A stretch of DNA of 64,000 nt from Echinarachnius parma (taxonomy: Eukaryota; Echinodermata; Echinoidea; Clypeasteroida; Echinarachniidae). How positions within the stretch are numbered: the first letter of the stretch is position 1; every line of letters begins with the position of its first letter. A program made the translations under genes and the position numbers. This document shows, one piece after another, positions 11,456 through 22,773 of the stretch. The notes under the pieces are model-generated. The model ran no database searches. It was not told the DNA's origin and was given only the letters and a program-made list of their open reading frames with translations. The stretch is taken from the NCBI GenBank assembly GCA_037951105.1, contig JBAMJV010008203.1:1-64000 (forward strand). Direction: 5' to 3'.

Positions 11456-13912
11456 TGATTGATGGATTGTATTACAACACGGAGAAAACAAACAAACAAT
11501 AACATCAATTAGTTCCATTAGGGGTCGCGCATGAGCATTAAACAAGGTAAAACAAACCATGTGAATGTACAACATAAAACAATTACCCGCGAATCACAAA
11601 TATTACCAAATAAAAAATAACTAATAATACGCAATAGATATTTGAAATTATTAATAATATGTTCAACTAAACATTCTTAATCGATTATCATTATGATACA
11701 ATGTATACGTCGAACGGTATTGCTGTAGAGGAAATCTAAAAACAAAGCATGTATTAAACGTAAGGCTCCATCACTTTTTCTTTCAAAATTATCATCATCG
11801 ACCTCACCATACTTTACCATAACATATCCACGCTGCATGCCTACGTCATACAGATTAATATTGCTATATTTATCTGTCGTTTAGATAAGAAATGAACATG
11901 TAAACAGGAAAGAATAAACATTTTAATGACGTAGATTCCTGAGCTATTGAAGACAAAAACACTCTAAGTATTCCTCCCCATTATGTTGATGTCGTAAGCG
12001 GCGGTCATTTTTCTTAAATTACCCCTAGCTATTTTTCATATTTTTTCGCCATGAATTATTCATAACCGATCGCGTTTGGGAAAACAAGCAGAACGGAGTA
12101 TATGGCCTCCAATAGGGTCTGTTGTTTAACCCAAATGTTCTTGAAACGAATGGACATCCTCTAGATGCCCCATTATTTTGTCCTAATGATCCCGATGACA
12201 CGGCCATTGTCCATGCAGAATATTGTATAAACACGCCACTCGGTGACCATCCGTTAATATCTTGGCCTGTCGTATATGATTAGAGTCACGTCACCCATTA
12301 TTGCTCTCAGTAATAATGGTAATTGAGCACTGCCAAACGAGAAAGTCGATGTCTTTTGCATGCGATGCCGGCGGGAAGTCAGAGAACGTCGTCCCAAAAG
12401 CTTAATAAAAAAATGGAAATTAATGTTTTGGTCGTCCTAATTCCCTGTCCTAAAATCTATATGGCCGTCCATTTACCCGCCCGAACCCTTCGAGGAAAAT
12501 AGCCAACGACTGACCATCTTCTTCGAATCACCAATCGGACAGTTAAACTAACTATAACCATGATAACACCCCCAATATCAGGTGGTGGAATTAATTTCTG
12601 AAATGGACATCGTTTCGAATTTGGTTTCTTCCCTTTAGTTTATAATTCGTTCTTTTTTTGTATGATATTAAAAGCATTACTGTCATTAATTAAACAATAT
12701 ATAACCATTCACAAAATGATGACACACAAGAATATCAAAAGCGAGTTTGGAAATGATTTATTACATTACTGTATGCTATTGTGTCATATTACCTATTTCC
12801 AAATTAATTTGCCCTTCGCACATTTTTTTCTTCTTCAAATTGATATAATTGTTTATGAGTCAATTAGTATTTCTAAATTTGTTGTAGATGTGGGGTCTGG
12901 GTGACTTCACTGATTAACTGCGCTTCACGCATGTCACGTGCCGATGTTCTTTACAGTATACTCTAATTCGTATTTTTAAAATATTTATAATGCAGTATAC
13001 AGACATGGGAATAATGCACCATTTCAATAGTTATTGAATTATTAGAATAACATATCCGTACCATCACGTATATTTTATGGAGCTTTCATGACAACCTTGG
13101 AGACATAGATAAGACACAGGATGTGTAGATGTGATTAATCATAACGTTGCTCAATGCGCATGATTACATGGAAATGAATGGTCCAGAAGCTCCAATTCCC
13201 TCCTTTAAAATCGATATAAATAATCACTGTCACCTTCCTTGTTTGCGCTTTGAGGAACGTAGCCAACAATCCACCATCTTTCCGGATGACCAGATGGATA
13301 GTAATTAATTATGTATTTTCAATCGATATGTGTTGCTACGAGTGTTTTTCAGGTGCTATTATTCGAAATGTGGGATAACCCGTGTTCCATTTACATAATT
13401 AAAGGAATATTAATACAAAATTTGTTTATTCTAATCCACACGTCCGAAAATCAATAAAGAAACGATCGCTTTTCCATTCCTTTTTCTTCGGAGGAAGATA
13501 ATAAAGCCTTGATTCGCCGATCTATACCTGCAATGGTCAGATGGTGAAACGGCTAGTCTAACTTGAGGTATTTATCACGTTAGTAAACTTGCCTTCAGCT
13601 AAAATGCTGACCTGAGCCTGGTGCATCATGTACTTAGTCCATGGATTTTATAAATATCATCAGGGGAGAATGGCGTTATCAAAGAAAACATGAAAATAAT
13701 ACAAATACAACTGACGAAATTACACAAAGAATCAAGCAGAAGTAGATACAAGTGGCAAATTTTATCTCCAAATTACAAAGACAATTTTGAAAAGAAAATG
13801 ATTGTCCTAGATTCCTTGGTCTATCTTTTCAGTATAATACATAACATGTATAATCTGTGGGACTTTATTAAGCCTGATAAGAGCTGCTACATTTTTGAAT
13901 GACTCGAAATTT
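11120..13912. other. Receptor intron; no gene recognised
   Basis: A CAT/ATC microsatellite lies at 11343-11456. The blocks near 12390-12545 and 13180-13320 share words such as TAGCCAAC and ACCATCTT and may be diverged copies of one repeat. Nothing else is supported. Confidence 0.5.
11343..11456. repeat. (ATC)n and (CATCAC)n microsatellite
   Basis: This is a trinucleotide ATC array with an internal ATCACC hexamer phase, giving a meaningless poly-Met frame on the minus strand. Confidence 0.95.
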
Positions 13913-14190
13913 AGTAAAGTCTGAACTGTTCTACTTAAAATATTAATAACAAAAATAGCATGGCAAAATTTAGCATATACTTCGTCTTTATGTTTGACAC
14001 ATTTTCCATCTTTCGTGAAGTAATAACAATAATTACATATGTTGCGAAAACTTTCTCGCTTTCTATATAATAGTAAAATCTAAACGGTTCTACTTAAAAT
14101 ATTAATAACAAAAATAGCATGGCAACATTTACCATACTTCGTCTTTATGACACTTTTTCCACCTTTCGTGAAGTAATTACAATAATTGAA
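13913..14190. repeat. Diverged ~125-bp direct repeat beside the LINE 3' end
   Basis: Bases 13913-14040 and 14070-14190 share long identical words, including TTCTACTTAAAATATTAATA and CTTTCGTGAAGTAAT. The second copy runs directly into the LINE tail. The duplication may predate or accompany the insertion. Confidence 0.8.
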
Positions 14191-14498
14191 TTGAATTGAA
14201 TTGAATTTTATTAACCACTTTCATAAAAACATGCAAATACAATATAAACACAAGTACAATTTACATAGATCATTACAATAATAAGTACAAAGTAAGTTTG
14301 AGAACAAACAAACAATGGAAGAAAAAAAAAAAAAAAAAAACAAGAAGAAGAGAAGATAGAGGAAAGAAAAGAATTATGAAGTGGAAGGATCATCAGGAAA
14401 GTTGCAGAGAACTTATGAATAGATGACCCTAGAGCATTGAAATAGAAAAAGGGTAAGAGGATACCTACAAAGGATAACGGAAGGGAGGGCTGTTGCAT

Positions 14499-15257
14499 TT
14501 AAATTTGTTGCATTAAATACATTTTCAATTTTCTTTTAAAAGTGCTTAATGTTGCACACTGTTTAATGTCATTGGCAAGTTTGTTCCACAATAATGGTCC
14601 TTTATATAAAAATATAGAATTTGAAAAAGATTTACGGCCATATATTAATCGAGTGTCAGAGGCAAATCTCGTATTATACTGATGCACATCACTATTGCAC
14701 TGAAACATATTATTAAAAGTCATAGGTAATAAATTATGATAATAAGAGTACATAAATACACCAAGCTGGAATTCATGTAAAAGAAAAATAGGTAAAATAT
14801 TCAAAGATAAAAATAAAGGTCTAGAATGACTTAAGAAAGGCTTATGACAAATTATACGTACTGCTCTTTTTTGTAAGAGATAAATACGGTCTAGTAAATA
14901 TTTATTGCATGATCCCCAAATAATGTTGCAATATGATATATATGGCAAGACCATTGTATTGTACAATAATAACAAAACAGTTTGTGGTAAAGTGTCTTGA
15001 AGCTTACCCATGATTCCTATCATTTTCGAAATTTTACGTAAAATATCACAAACATGACTCCTCCATTTCAAATCCCTATCAATAATAACGCCTAAAAACT
15101 TTGTTGAATCAGTGTGCTGTATTTCTTTATCATCCATATATATTTTTATTTTATCAATATTTTCTTTATTAGCATTAAATACCATAATGTGAGTTTTCTC
15201 ATAATTCAATTGTAATCTGTTTTGCCTTAATCCACTCGCAAACCTTACGGAGTTCAA
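14499..15257 (-). CDS. LINE ORF2, C-terminal part
   Basis: The 252-residue frame continues the RT protein after the frameshift. It begins near the LQLNYEKTHIMVF segment, followed by KFLGVIIDRDLKWRSHV, then YCNIIWGSCNKYLLDRI, and ends in a TFKRKLKMYL segment that is a common C-terminus in CR1-like ORF2 proteins. The reading frame is intact apart from the upstream shift. The start shown is only the first possible one in this frame, not a real initiation site. Confidence 0.85.
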   Translation of the reverse strand: MNSVRFASGLRQNRLQLNYEKTHIMVFNANKENIDKIKIYMDDKEIQHTDSTKFLGVIIDRDLKWRSHVCDILRKISKMIGIMGKLQDTLPQTVLLLLYNTMVLPYISYCNIIWGSCNKYLLDRIYLLQKRAVRIICHKPFLSHSRPLFLSLNILPIFLLHEFQLGVFMYSYYHNLLPMTFNNMFQCNSDVHQYNTRFASDTRLIYGRKSFSNSIFLYKGPLLWNKLANDIKQCATLSTFKRKLKMYLMQQI

Positions 15258-16536
15258 TATTTAAAGTCTCCATCAAATAATCTGGATCTTTATGTTGATA
15301 AAAAATATTTGTATCATCTGCAAACAATAAAAAGTGTAATAATGGAGAAACTAAATGCAAATCATTAATGTATATCAAAAATAAGAGGGGGCCCAGGATT
15401 GAACCCTGAGGCACACCACAGCAGACTGGTTGCTGACTGGAGTATTTAAAATCATACACTGTAAATTGTTTCCTATCACTCAAATAACTTTGAAACAAAT
15501 TTAATGTGGTGCCACGTATACCATAATAATGAAGTTTTGCAAGTAATACATCATGACTAATAGAGTCGAAAGCCTTTTGAAAATCTAAAAAAATGCCAAC
15601 TATAATCTCATTATTCTCCATTGCTTGTGATACATGAACTAAAAAGTTTGAAAGGGCATGAGCAGTTGAATGTTTGGCCCTAAAACCAAATTGCTTGTTT
15701 GATAAAATATCATGTCTGTCTAAAAAATTTAAAAGCCGAGAATAAATACATTTTTCAAAAATTTTAGAGAAGAATGGAAGCAAAGAAATAGGTCTATAAT
15801 TAGAAAAAATATCTTTAGGTCCTTTCTTATGTATGGGAATAACTTTGGCAATTTTAAGATCATTTGGGACAATTCCTTGTTCAAGACACAAATTAAAAAT
15901 ATTACAAAGAGGCTTACATATTAAATGTATAATTGTCTTTACAACATAAACATCAATAGAGTCAAAGCCTGGGGCTTTACCATTTTTAAAAGATAATGTG
16001 TGATCTATAATTTCCTTTACTGTAATGGGTACAAAAAAGGCTGTGTGAGGATAATATTGAGTCAAAAATGAAGTAAAATGAACATTTGTATTTGTAAGAT
16101 TCTTATTTGCTATAGATTGCCCAATGTCTTTAAAATAATCATTAAAACCCTCTGCAATGTCTTGTGGATCAGTCAAAAGTAATCCATTGAGAGTAAATAC
16201 AGAGGAATTACTGCACTTTTTGCTTCTTTGTAAAACATCATTAACGAGTTTCCAAGTCTTATTTATATTTCCTTTAAAAGTATTGAATTTTGACAAATAA
16301 TATTGTCTTTTTGCAGCCCGAATTTGTTTTGTATAACTGTTTCTACATTTATTATAACGTTCTTTCTTTTGAGCAGTGGGTTTTTTAACATATTTTTTAT
16401 ATAACTTATTTTTTCTTGCACACATTTTTTTCAACTTTTTTGAAAACCAAGGTTTGTTCCGCCTTTTAATTTTGACTCTTTTAATGGGAAAACAATGATC
16501 ATATGCATCAACAATAATAACATCTGTTGCAAACAC
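15199..16536 (-). CDS. LINE ORF2, reverse transcriptase part
   Basis: The 445-residue frame covers the pre-RT linker and the RT core. The linker contains RRNKPWFSKKLKK and a DYFKDIG segment. RT motifs follow in order: GKAPGFDSI, KIAKVIPIHKKG, YRPISLLPFFSKIFEK, QFGFRAKHSTAHAL, FLDFQKAFDS, GVPQGSILGPLLFLIYIND and LLFADDTN with the catalytic aspartates intact. It would copy element RNA at a nicked target site. It overlaps the next frame at 15199-15257, so one frameshift breaks the ORF. The upstream endonuclease is absent, so this copy is not expected to be autonomous. Confidence 0.9.
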   Translation of the reverse strand: MFATDVIIVDAYDHCFPIKRVKIKRRNKPWFSKKLKKMCARKNKLYKKYVKKPTAQKKERYNKCRNSYTKQIRAAKRQYYLSKFNTFKGNINKTWKLVNDVLQRSKKCSNSSVFTLNGLLLTDPQDIAEGFNDYFKDIGQSIANKNLTNTNVHFTSFLTQYYPHTAFFVPITVKEIIDHTLSFKNGKAPGFDSIDVYVVKTIIHLICKPLCNIFNLCLEQGIVPNDLKIAKVIPIHKKGPKDIFSNYRPISLLPFFSKIFEKCIYSRLLNFLDRHDILSNKQFGFRAKHSTAHALSNFLVHVSQAMENNEIIVGIFLDFQKAFDSISHDVLLAKLHYYGIRGTTLNLFQSYLSDRKQFTVYDFKYSSQQPVCCGVPQGSILGPLLFLIYINDLHLVSPLLHFLLFADDTNIFYQHKDPDYLMETLNIELRKVCEWIKAKQITIEL

Positions 16537-16705
16537 TTTCTCTCATAATGAGGGCATTTTTGCATGTGGCAATTCGATCATTTTAATGTCACACAAAATA
16601 CGCATGATGTTTGAGTGATTATTAAACGAACCTGAACTAAATGGCACATAACAAAAGTTAACCGTTTCTTGATTAAAGAATTGTACACGCAAGAACACAA
16701 TTCAA

Positions 16706-16860
16706 GTATTTTAATAATAATAGTAACTTGCATTTATGTAGCGCTTTAATACAGGATTTCTAAGCGCAATTATTATTACCCATGGTCATCAGGTACAGTT
16801 CAAACCCACACAATGATATTGCGTACTCCCTGGGGAGCTTACTAGCCATATGCTACCAAT
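16706..16860 (-). mobile_element. SINE 3' fragment, copy E
   Basis: Read on the minus strand, it contains the family words GGGTAATAATAATTG and GCGCTA near an ATT-rich tail, and CTCCCCAGGGAGT upstream. These match the 3' half of the SINE at 51352-51650. Confidence 0.65.
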
Positions 16861-18361
16861 GGCGCGAAGGCTATACGAAACAAGAAAGACTGGAAATGTG
16901 ACTTTAAAAAGTCAGTGATGGGATTATGTGCTTTGCCCATTTCGTATATTTTTTCAGTCTTTTACGATGCCTTTTTGTTGACCCCGCGTCATTTTGTTCT
17001 ATCTTTTGTTGAAATGTAGCGCCAGGATAAATGTAAATTTCACGTTTATTCATAGATATAGATTACACGATTTATTTCACTTGAATTTGATTTGTAATGC
17101 ACGTTAAGCCACTGATCAGCAATCATCCATGTTGAATCTAATTAGCCTTCCATATGGTGCGTCTAAGTGGCCTTGTAAAGCTCAGAATGAGCCTTTTGGA
17201 ACGTGTCCTAGGCTAAAGTTTGTCGGGTAGAAAGATAAGCATGGAGCACGTTTGAAATGCTGATGTTGAGCTATTATCGCTATAGACAATTTTATCTAAA
17301 CGCAACAGTTCGTGACACGGTTGCGTTTATTTTCTCTTCGGGCTCAGCTGGCTGTATAACATAATGCGCGTAAAGCCTACGATCAGCTAATATTTATATT
17401 CGACTCAACTTGTGTTCATACCATGCCTGCTTTCCTCTGAATCATTGTGTCACTAAATGTAGGGTGACTGATGCCCGCACATGCATGATATATGCGTTTA
17501 ATTGAGAATAAGTAGGGCCCGAATAATAGACGTGATAAGTGCGAAGATTAAATACAAATTCATGACAAAAATTAGCTCTGAACCTAGAATGGCCCGTGGC
17601 TGATGCACAACCTAACGTATTATGCTCCAAAATAGTCAGTGCTCTTAGGAACCCCCGGATATAAAACAACACTAGTTTAGTTCCATTTAAGATCACACGG
17701 TTAAGTAAGCAACACAGCATATGAATTGTAGGTACTAGGTTAGGTACGTTTGTATAACTTAAATTGGTAGTTCAGTTTTGGTATAGAGGGCGCTGCACGA
17801 AATAGTTTTTCCGTGAGATAATGAAAGCAACTCTAGAATTTAGTTTATTCTACTTTATATAAAATCGTTATATACTTGTTCATTTCGCATAATAACATTG
17901 CCCCGACTCAGATTTCTGCTTTGAAAGAAATGTGTGCAAACACAGAGGTGTGCAAACACAATCGGGTACACCACTATTCACGCAAACGCAGGAGGTTACG
18001 TCAGTGCGGACACCACTGTGATCGATCAATAATGCATTCCTGCACTTAACTAGTTTTCACCGCACGAAACCATTGTTCGAATATGTAGACTTGTTGATGA
18101 GTCTGCAAATCAGTGAAAAGATTTTGTTTTTTGGTCGGACAGTCCGCACAGACGTCATAATGTGCGAAGCATGTCGGGTAAAAGTTTACACGAACATGGC
18201 CGCTCCCATGATCTTTTGCCGCTGTAAAAATTAGTAAAATTTGGGTAAGTTCACAGAAGGATTTCATGGGATCCAGTAGGCAAACATTGCCAAGTCATGT
18301 ATCAAATTAAATGTCTGTTCACCTTCTAACTGATAATAGTAGCAGAAATCCAATCCTTAAA
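16861..18361. other. Receptor intron; no gene recognised
   Basis: Unique-looking A/T-rich sequence. Two loosely similar blocks near 17095-17150 and 17360-17410 share ATCAGC and TTGAATCTAATT-like words. A MITE end lies at 17759-17845. Confidence 0.5.
17759..17845 (-). mobile_element. TTAA-flanked MITE end fragment
   Basis: It begins TTAAATTGGTAGTTCAG, followed by AGAGGGCGCTGCAC and the conserved stretch after it. Homology breaks near 17845 and resumes at about 18362, so it may be the other end of copy 2 separated by an insertion. Confidence 0.7.
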
Positions 18362-18752
18362 TGTCCTTTAAATTTGAAAGAGCATACAATTTTAATGACA
18401 GAACAAACTTTATTTCATCAAAATCGGTACAGAAACGGCTGAAATATCAATAAATATATTCGATCGGAATAAATCTGGGGCCCAGATTTGTTCGATGATT
18501 TTTTTACAAAATTTAAAAAATGCTTACACTTTTTCAAAAATGTTCAAAAGAGGTTTTTAAGTAGTTGTTGATGATCTCTCTATTTAATCATTATTTTAAC
18601 AAAACATCACATGCATAATTTTGTATGAAAAATGGTTGAAACCAATGCTTTTTAGCATGGTGGAGTTATAACTATTAGTTTGAAATGTTATTGTGCAGGT
18701 TCTGGTTACTAAAGCTCAGCCTTACCAAAAACTGTACGGTACACCTTTAAAC
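18362..18752 (-). mobile_element. TTAA MITE, copy 2 (internally deleted)
   Basis: The body matches the family in reverse orientation from the AGAGCATACAATTTTAATG word to the terminal ACACCTTTAA. The segment between the ACCAATGC word and the GCATGGTGGAG word is deleted relative to other copies. Confidence 0.8.
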
Positions 18753-19861
18753 CAGAAATAGAAAGAGGTGAATTTAATGTAGGACAAGTAGGAAAATGTT
18801 GATTTTCAAACAAACGATGTGGATGAAGGAGTACAGAGGGGGAGATCTTGAGGGAGGTGCAGAGAGACTATCAACATCCATTGATGCACGACCAAGACGT
18901 TCGTTTAGATTCAAAAGCAGATCTTTATTGATTCTTTGAAATGGTGATTGATAGTCGGTCATTCTCTGCGCACGCTAGGGATTATTGTCACTTACTCTCT
19001 ACATCAGAAGCCGTCAATCTTCCTTTACAAAGTCCAGAGTAATAAATGTCTAACGTTATTGTCCTCGCGATACAAATAAACAGGCTTCTGTGCACGTTCT
19101 CTCCCTCGTTAGCACTTAGCTAGTGATTACAATTACTCTAATTTAAGACAGCTAGTAAACACACTTAATGAAATTACGAAAATGGGTTATTTTGTCCGTA
19201 TCGTGAATTAAAGCTGCCCTCTGTCATCATGGCTACTTAAACATCCGCGATGTTCGTAAAGAGGTTTCTCCCTGTATAGGTCAAATGGGAGAATTCGACT
19301 TCTTTAGAAAAATGTGACAAACTAAATCATGTCATTTTTAATGATATTCTGATTTCGTTTTTACAAATGACCAGATGCGAAGATCGTTATAATAATTGTG
19401 CTACGGTGCATTATAGCTCGGCTTGACCAGGATTAAGATGATTCCAATCATTGAGTAAGGTGGTACTGCATTAAGTATGATTTTTAAAAGTTAAAAAGAA
19501 TAACAAATATGGCAAATAATATCGAAGACAAAATGTAAACAGTAGTTCTAAGAAACAAAAAGTCACACGTTATTCATTATCAATGTTTGTCTTCATTTAA
19601 ACTATTAAACAAAAAATAACTGAGCATCGTCCTTAAAGCGAATACAATTAATGTCAATTAATGTATATACTCGTTCCTTTTCTTATCTCTTGAATGCGTG
19701 TCGTATATTTCATACATTGTACGGAGCTCCTTGTCAAACCAACGAGGCTGAAATTATTTATCCATCTACATTACTTATCCCATTATGTTCATGAATAGTT
19801 TATGTCAAGACAAATGAATCAATTAATTAATATAAATGTGACTTCTAAATTATGGTTATTT
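18753..19861. other. Receptor intron; no gene recognised
   Basis: No coding domain, RNA gene or clear repeat family was found. Confidence 0.5.
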
Positions 19862-20432
19862 ATTTCCGTTCTCCCAATGCCAACGACCTGGCGAAGTATA
19901 CCATACGTACACGGTCCCCCGTCAATTGATCCTTTAATTCTAATCTATTCCACCTTCATGTTGTATCCCTTGCTCCTGGGCTTATAAACAAAGTAAGTAT
20001 GATATCGAAATACATTTTTGTAAACGAGATGAAAACATTACATCACATCGTCAATTATTTTCTGTATCTTCTACGACAGCTGACTGGTCATGGAGCGTCC
20101 GACTTTGCCAGCTCTGCTGAGTCATGTACGTGCCGATATTGCGACAAGAAGGCTCACTATGCCATGTTATTCTTTTGACTGCGAAGCTAAAATGTTATCT
20201 TTACTGTTATTCTGTTAATCTTTTGTTGTTACGGCACATATTTGTTTAACTTAATAAACATGTGAAAATATAAAGATATGGTAACGTTACAATTACGTTA
20301 TAATAATAACGATACAATTACGTTATCATGATAACGATACAATATGTTAATGTTATTTTAACAAAATCGTACGTTCTTTTCTTTCCCAATGCCAGTGCCT
20401 TGATGGAGTGTGCAGGGCCTCCGTCAACCGTT
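19862..20432 (+). pseudogene. Decayed tandem copies of the nine-cysteine-domain exon
   Basis: Three stretches resemble parts of the functional exon at 20555-20678. At 20386-20432 the TGATGGAGTGTGCAGGGCC start of the exon is kept with its CCAATGCCAG acceptor-like lead, then homology is lost. At 20115-20185 the exon middle is kept in decayed form: a GGCTCACTATGCCATG word and then TTTGACTGCGAAGC, with indels. A weaker start-like segment lies at 19868-19930. Matching intron sequence (TTGTTGTTACGGCA...) precedes the 20386 copy (20222) and the functional exon (20448). This shows that intron-plus-exon units were tandemly duplicated and then degraded. None keeps an open frame. Confidence 0.75.
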
Positions 20433-20554
20433 ATTATATTACCCTGTTGTTGTTACGGCAAACATGTTTAATTTAATGAAAATGCGAAAATATTTCAAAG
20501 GTATAATTACTTTATTTTAATAGGACCATACGTTATTTTATGCTCCCATTACAG

Positions 20555-20678
20555 CCCCCTGATGGAGTGTGCAGGGCCCCCTGTCAACCAGGCTACGTGA
20601 AGGTGTCGCGAGAGGGCTCACCACCATGCTGCTTTGACTGCGAGGCGTGCCCGGTTGGCTCCATAACAAACCAGTCAG
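20555..20678 (+). CDS. Class C GPCR, nine-cysteine (NCD3G) domain exon
   Basis: The 124-bp exon encodes the cysteine-rich linker that couples ligand-binding-domain movement to the membrane helices in class C receptors. It starts in phase 0 after CCATTACAG and ends in phase 1 before GTAATA. The peptide runs from PPDGVCRAPCQPGYVK to EGSPPCCFDCEACPVG and contains six cysteines. The first part of the next exon supplies three more, giving the nine expected. To my knowledge 124 bp is also the size of the equivalent exon in vertebrate calcium-sensing-type receptors. The reading frame is intact here. Confidence 0.9.
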
Positions 20679-21002
20679 GTAATAATGACATCTAATAATA
20701 AATCAAAACCTTGATATGTATGGTAGATTGACTATTTTATATAAAGAGCTCGATTTATGTCTTTGTATGTAAACGGCTTTAGTAAGATGTACATTTTATT
20801 TCATGAGGATGACTGAATTGATGGAAGATAAAGAACCTAAGTAAATTTAAAGAAAATAATGCTGATTAAAATAGAACATTAATATCCCAGATAAATGACA
20901 AACACACTTCAATACAACAGTATTAATGAGTGCCAATTAGATACTTCAGAACTAAGTTACGATCTCGAGCGCTTTATGTAAAACAAAACAAAACACAAGA
21001 AG

Positions 21003-21787
21003 GGCAATTCCACGGTAACGGAAGGACATTCAGACGCAATTTTTGAAATTTAATCAAATAATTCCAGGATCCTGCTTATGATTCATCATTGTAAATAACA
21101 TTTCTGAGACTCTTGGTGGGACACCTTTGATTTCCTATTTTTTTTATTTTTTTTTTTACATTACGTGTATTAGATATGGACACTAATGAGGCCGGTAACG
21201 GAAGGACGGCAAAATGGACATGGATTTTCAAGTTCTTTAGTTATGATTCAATCTCTGTGAAGTTTCAAATGCTATCATGTTATATTGGCTCATAGTCCAT
21301 TCCCTAATGTTCAAAGAGTATTACAACATTTATTTGAAACAAATATGTCTATTGGTATATTAATTACAAGAAGTTAATTGCTTCACTGTTCGGTAACGGA
21401 AGGACAGTAACGGAAGGACAGAGTTTTTGATTCATTAAAAATATACTTTAGGGCTCTCAAAAAACTGAAATTTTAAAGTGAACACATATTGTGATATCAA
21501 ATCATCCAATTTGGTACCTTAAAACAGAAAAATAATAGAAAGGAATGCAAAAAATGAAGAAAATCTAGAAATAGGCACTGTGTAGTCCCATGTGTATGGG
21601 TTCATGTATGGTGTCTGTTTCTCCTATCAGGAGACGCCCAATATTTTGTTTAATCATGTAAACTGAAAGATATCATGATTATGTGATCATGATTTATGAA
21701 AAAATAATCCAGAAAAAATAAAAAAAAAGATCAGAAATAATCCTCATTTGATTTTTCCACTTTTGGCTCATTTGGCGTGGAATCGCC
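21003..21787 (+). mobile_element. GGTAACGGAAGGAC element, copy 1
   Basis: This is a ~785-bp element with inverted ends GGCAATTCCACG and CGTGGAATCGCC. The word GTAACGGAAGGAC occurs four times inside it, near 21014, 21196, 21392 and 21407. A second copy, inverted, is at 40207-40985. It has no ORF. The spaced iterons could be transposase-binding sites (inference). Confidence 0.85.
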
Positions 21788-21800
21788 CAGTAGATAACGG

Positions 21801-22327
21801 TAAAGGGGGTATCCCACTGAGAGGTGAACGTTTGCGAACGTTAGCGAATTTTGCAAATTTGGGATTTTGCCAGAATTCGTTAAAGGTTGCAAAAAGTTCG
21901 TTAACGGTTGCAAACGGTCGCAAGAAAATTCGCAAACGGTTTTAATAGTCGCAAACAGTTTTTCTTGTCGCAAAGAAATTTTGGACATGTTCAAAATTTC
22001 TTTGCGAATTTATTTTTTCGCAAACGGTCGTAAGACGGTGTCGCTAACGTTCGCTAATGCTAGCGATTACATGACCATATGGTTCCTAAATGCAATCGAC
22101 CCATTGAGCGGCGAATGTTTACGAACGTTTGCGAATTTTGGATTCGCCAACTTTTCTGACAAATGTTGGCAAAAATCAGGGTGGCAGAGGAAAACCCTGA
22201 TTTTCGCTAACATTCGCTAACATTCGATAACATTCGCTAAAATTCGTCAGAAAAGTTGGCGAATCCAAAATTTGCAAAATTCGCTAACGTTCGCAAGCGT
22301 TCGCCTCTCAGTGGGATACCCCCTTTA
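21801..22327. mobile_element. Foldback element with TAAAGGGGGTATCCC ends
   Basis: The inverted ends are TAAAGGGGGTATCCCACTGA and its complement. The interior repeats GCGAA, CGAACGTT and CGCAAACGGT words in both orientations. A second internal inverted pair (near 22100-22165 and 22246-22300) contains GCCAACTTTTCTGAC and its complement. It lies 13 bp from the preceding element. Confidence 0.85.
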
Positions 22328-22773
22328 CTGCATGATGACGTTGCGTCAGAATGAAACACCTTTCACAAGTTTCATCGGAAGCTGGCGCTATCATCTCTGA
22401 GCAGATCACATACATTGGGTGTGCGTGAATGATAAACATGATTTAAACACTTGTCAAACAATGTTTGTTAATATAGATGTATATAGCACACACATCCCAC
22501 ACATGCACAAACAGTGCGTAATCTTCAAGTATGAAGCTGCACTTTATTGGAAGAAGAAGAAGAAGCTGTTTCATAATTCACCCCCCCCCCCCCCCCCCCC
22601 CCCCTCAATCAAATGAATGGTCTAACGAACAATATACAAACCTGACACGAACAACCTGCATCAACCAGACATAAATGGTGATCTATCGATCTAAGATTAC
22701 AACCAATATTCTAATGTTGTTTATGATCAAGATGCGAAATAACGGCACGTTTCACCCTATTATCTACCAACAG
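22328..22773. other. Intron before the seven-helix exon
   Basis: No gene. A poly-C run lies at 22581-22604. The intron ends TATCTACCAACAG, a usable acceptor. Confidence 0.6.

Larger units (their letters stand above)
14187..16545 (-). mobile_element. 5'-truncated CR1-like LINE
   Basis: This is a non-LTR retrotransposon on the minus strand. Its 3' end is a short (TTGAA)n-type microsatellite (14187-14207 as read on +), typical of CR1-group elements that end in short repeats rather than long poly-A. The 5' end stops just upstream of the RT region, so the endonuclease is missing. It lies within the first receptor intron in antisense orientation. Confidence 0.85.
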
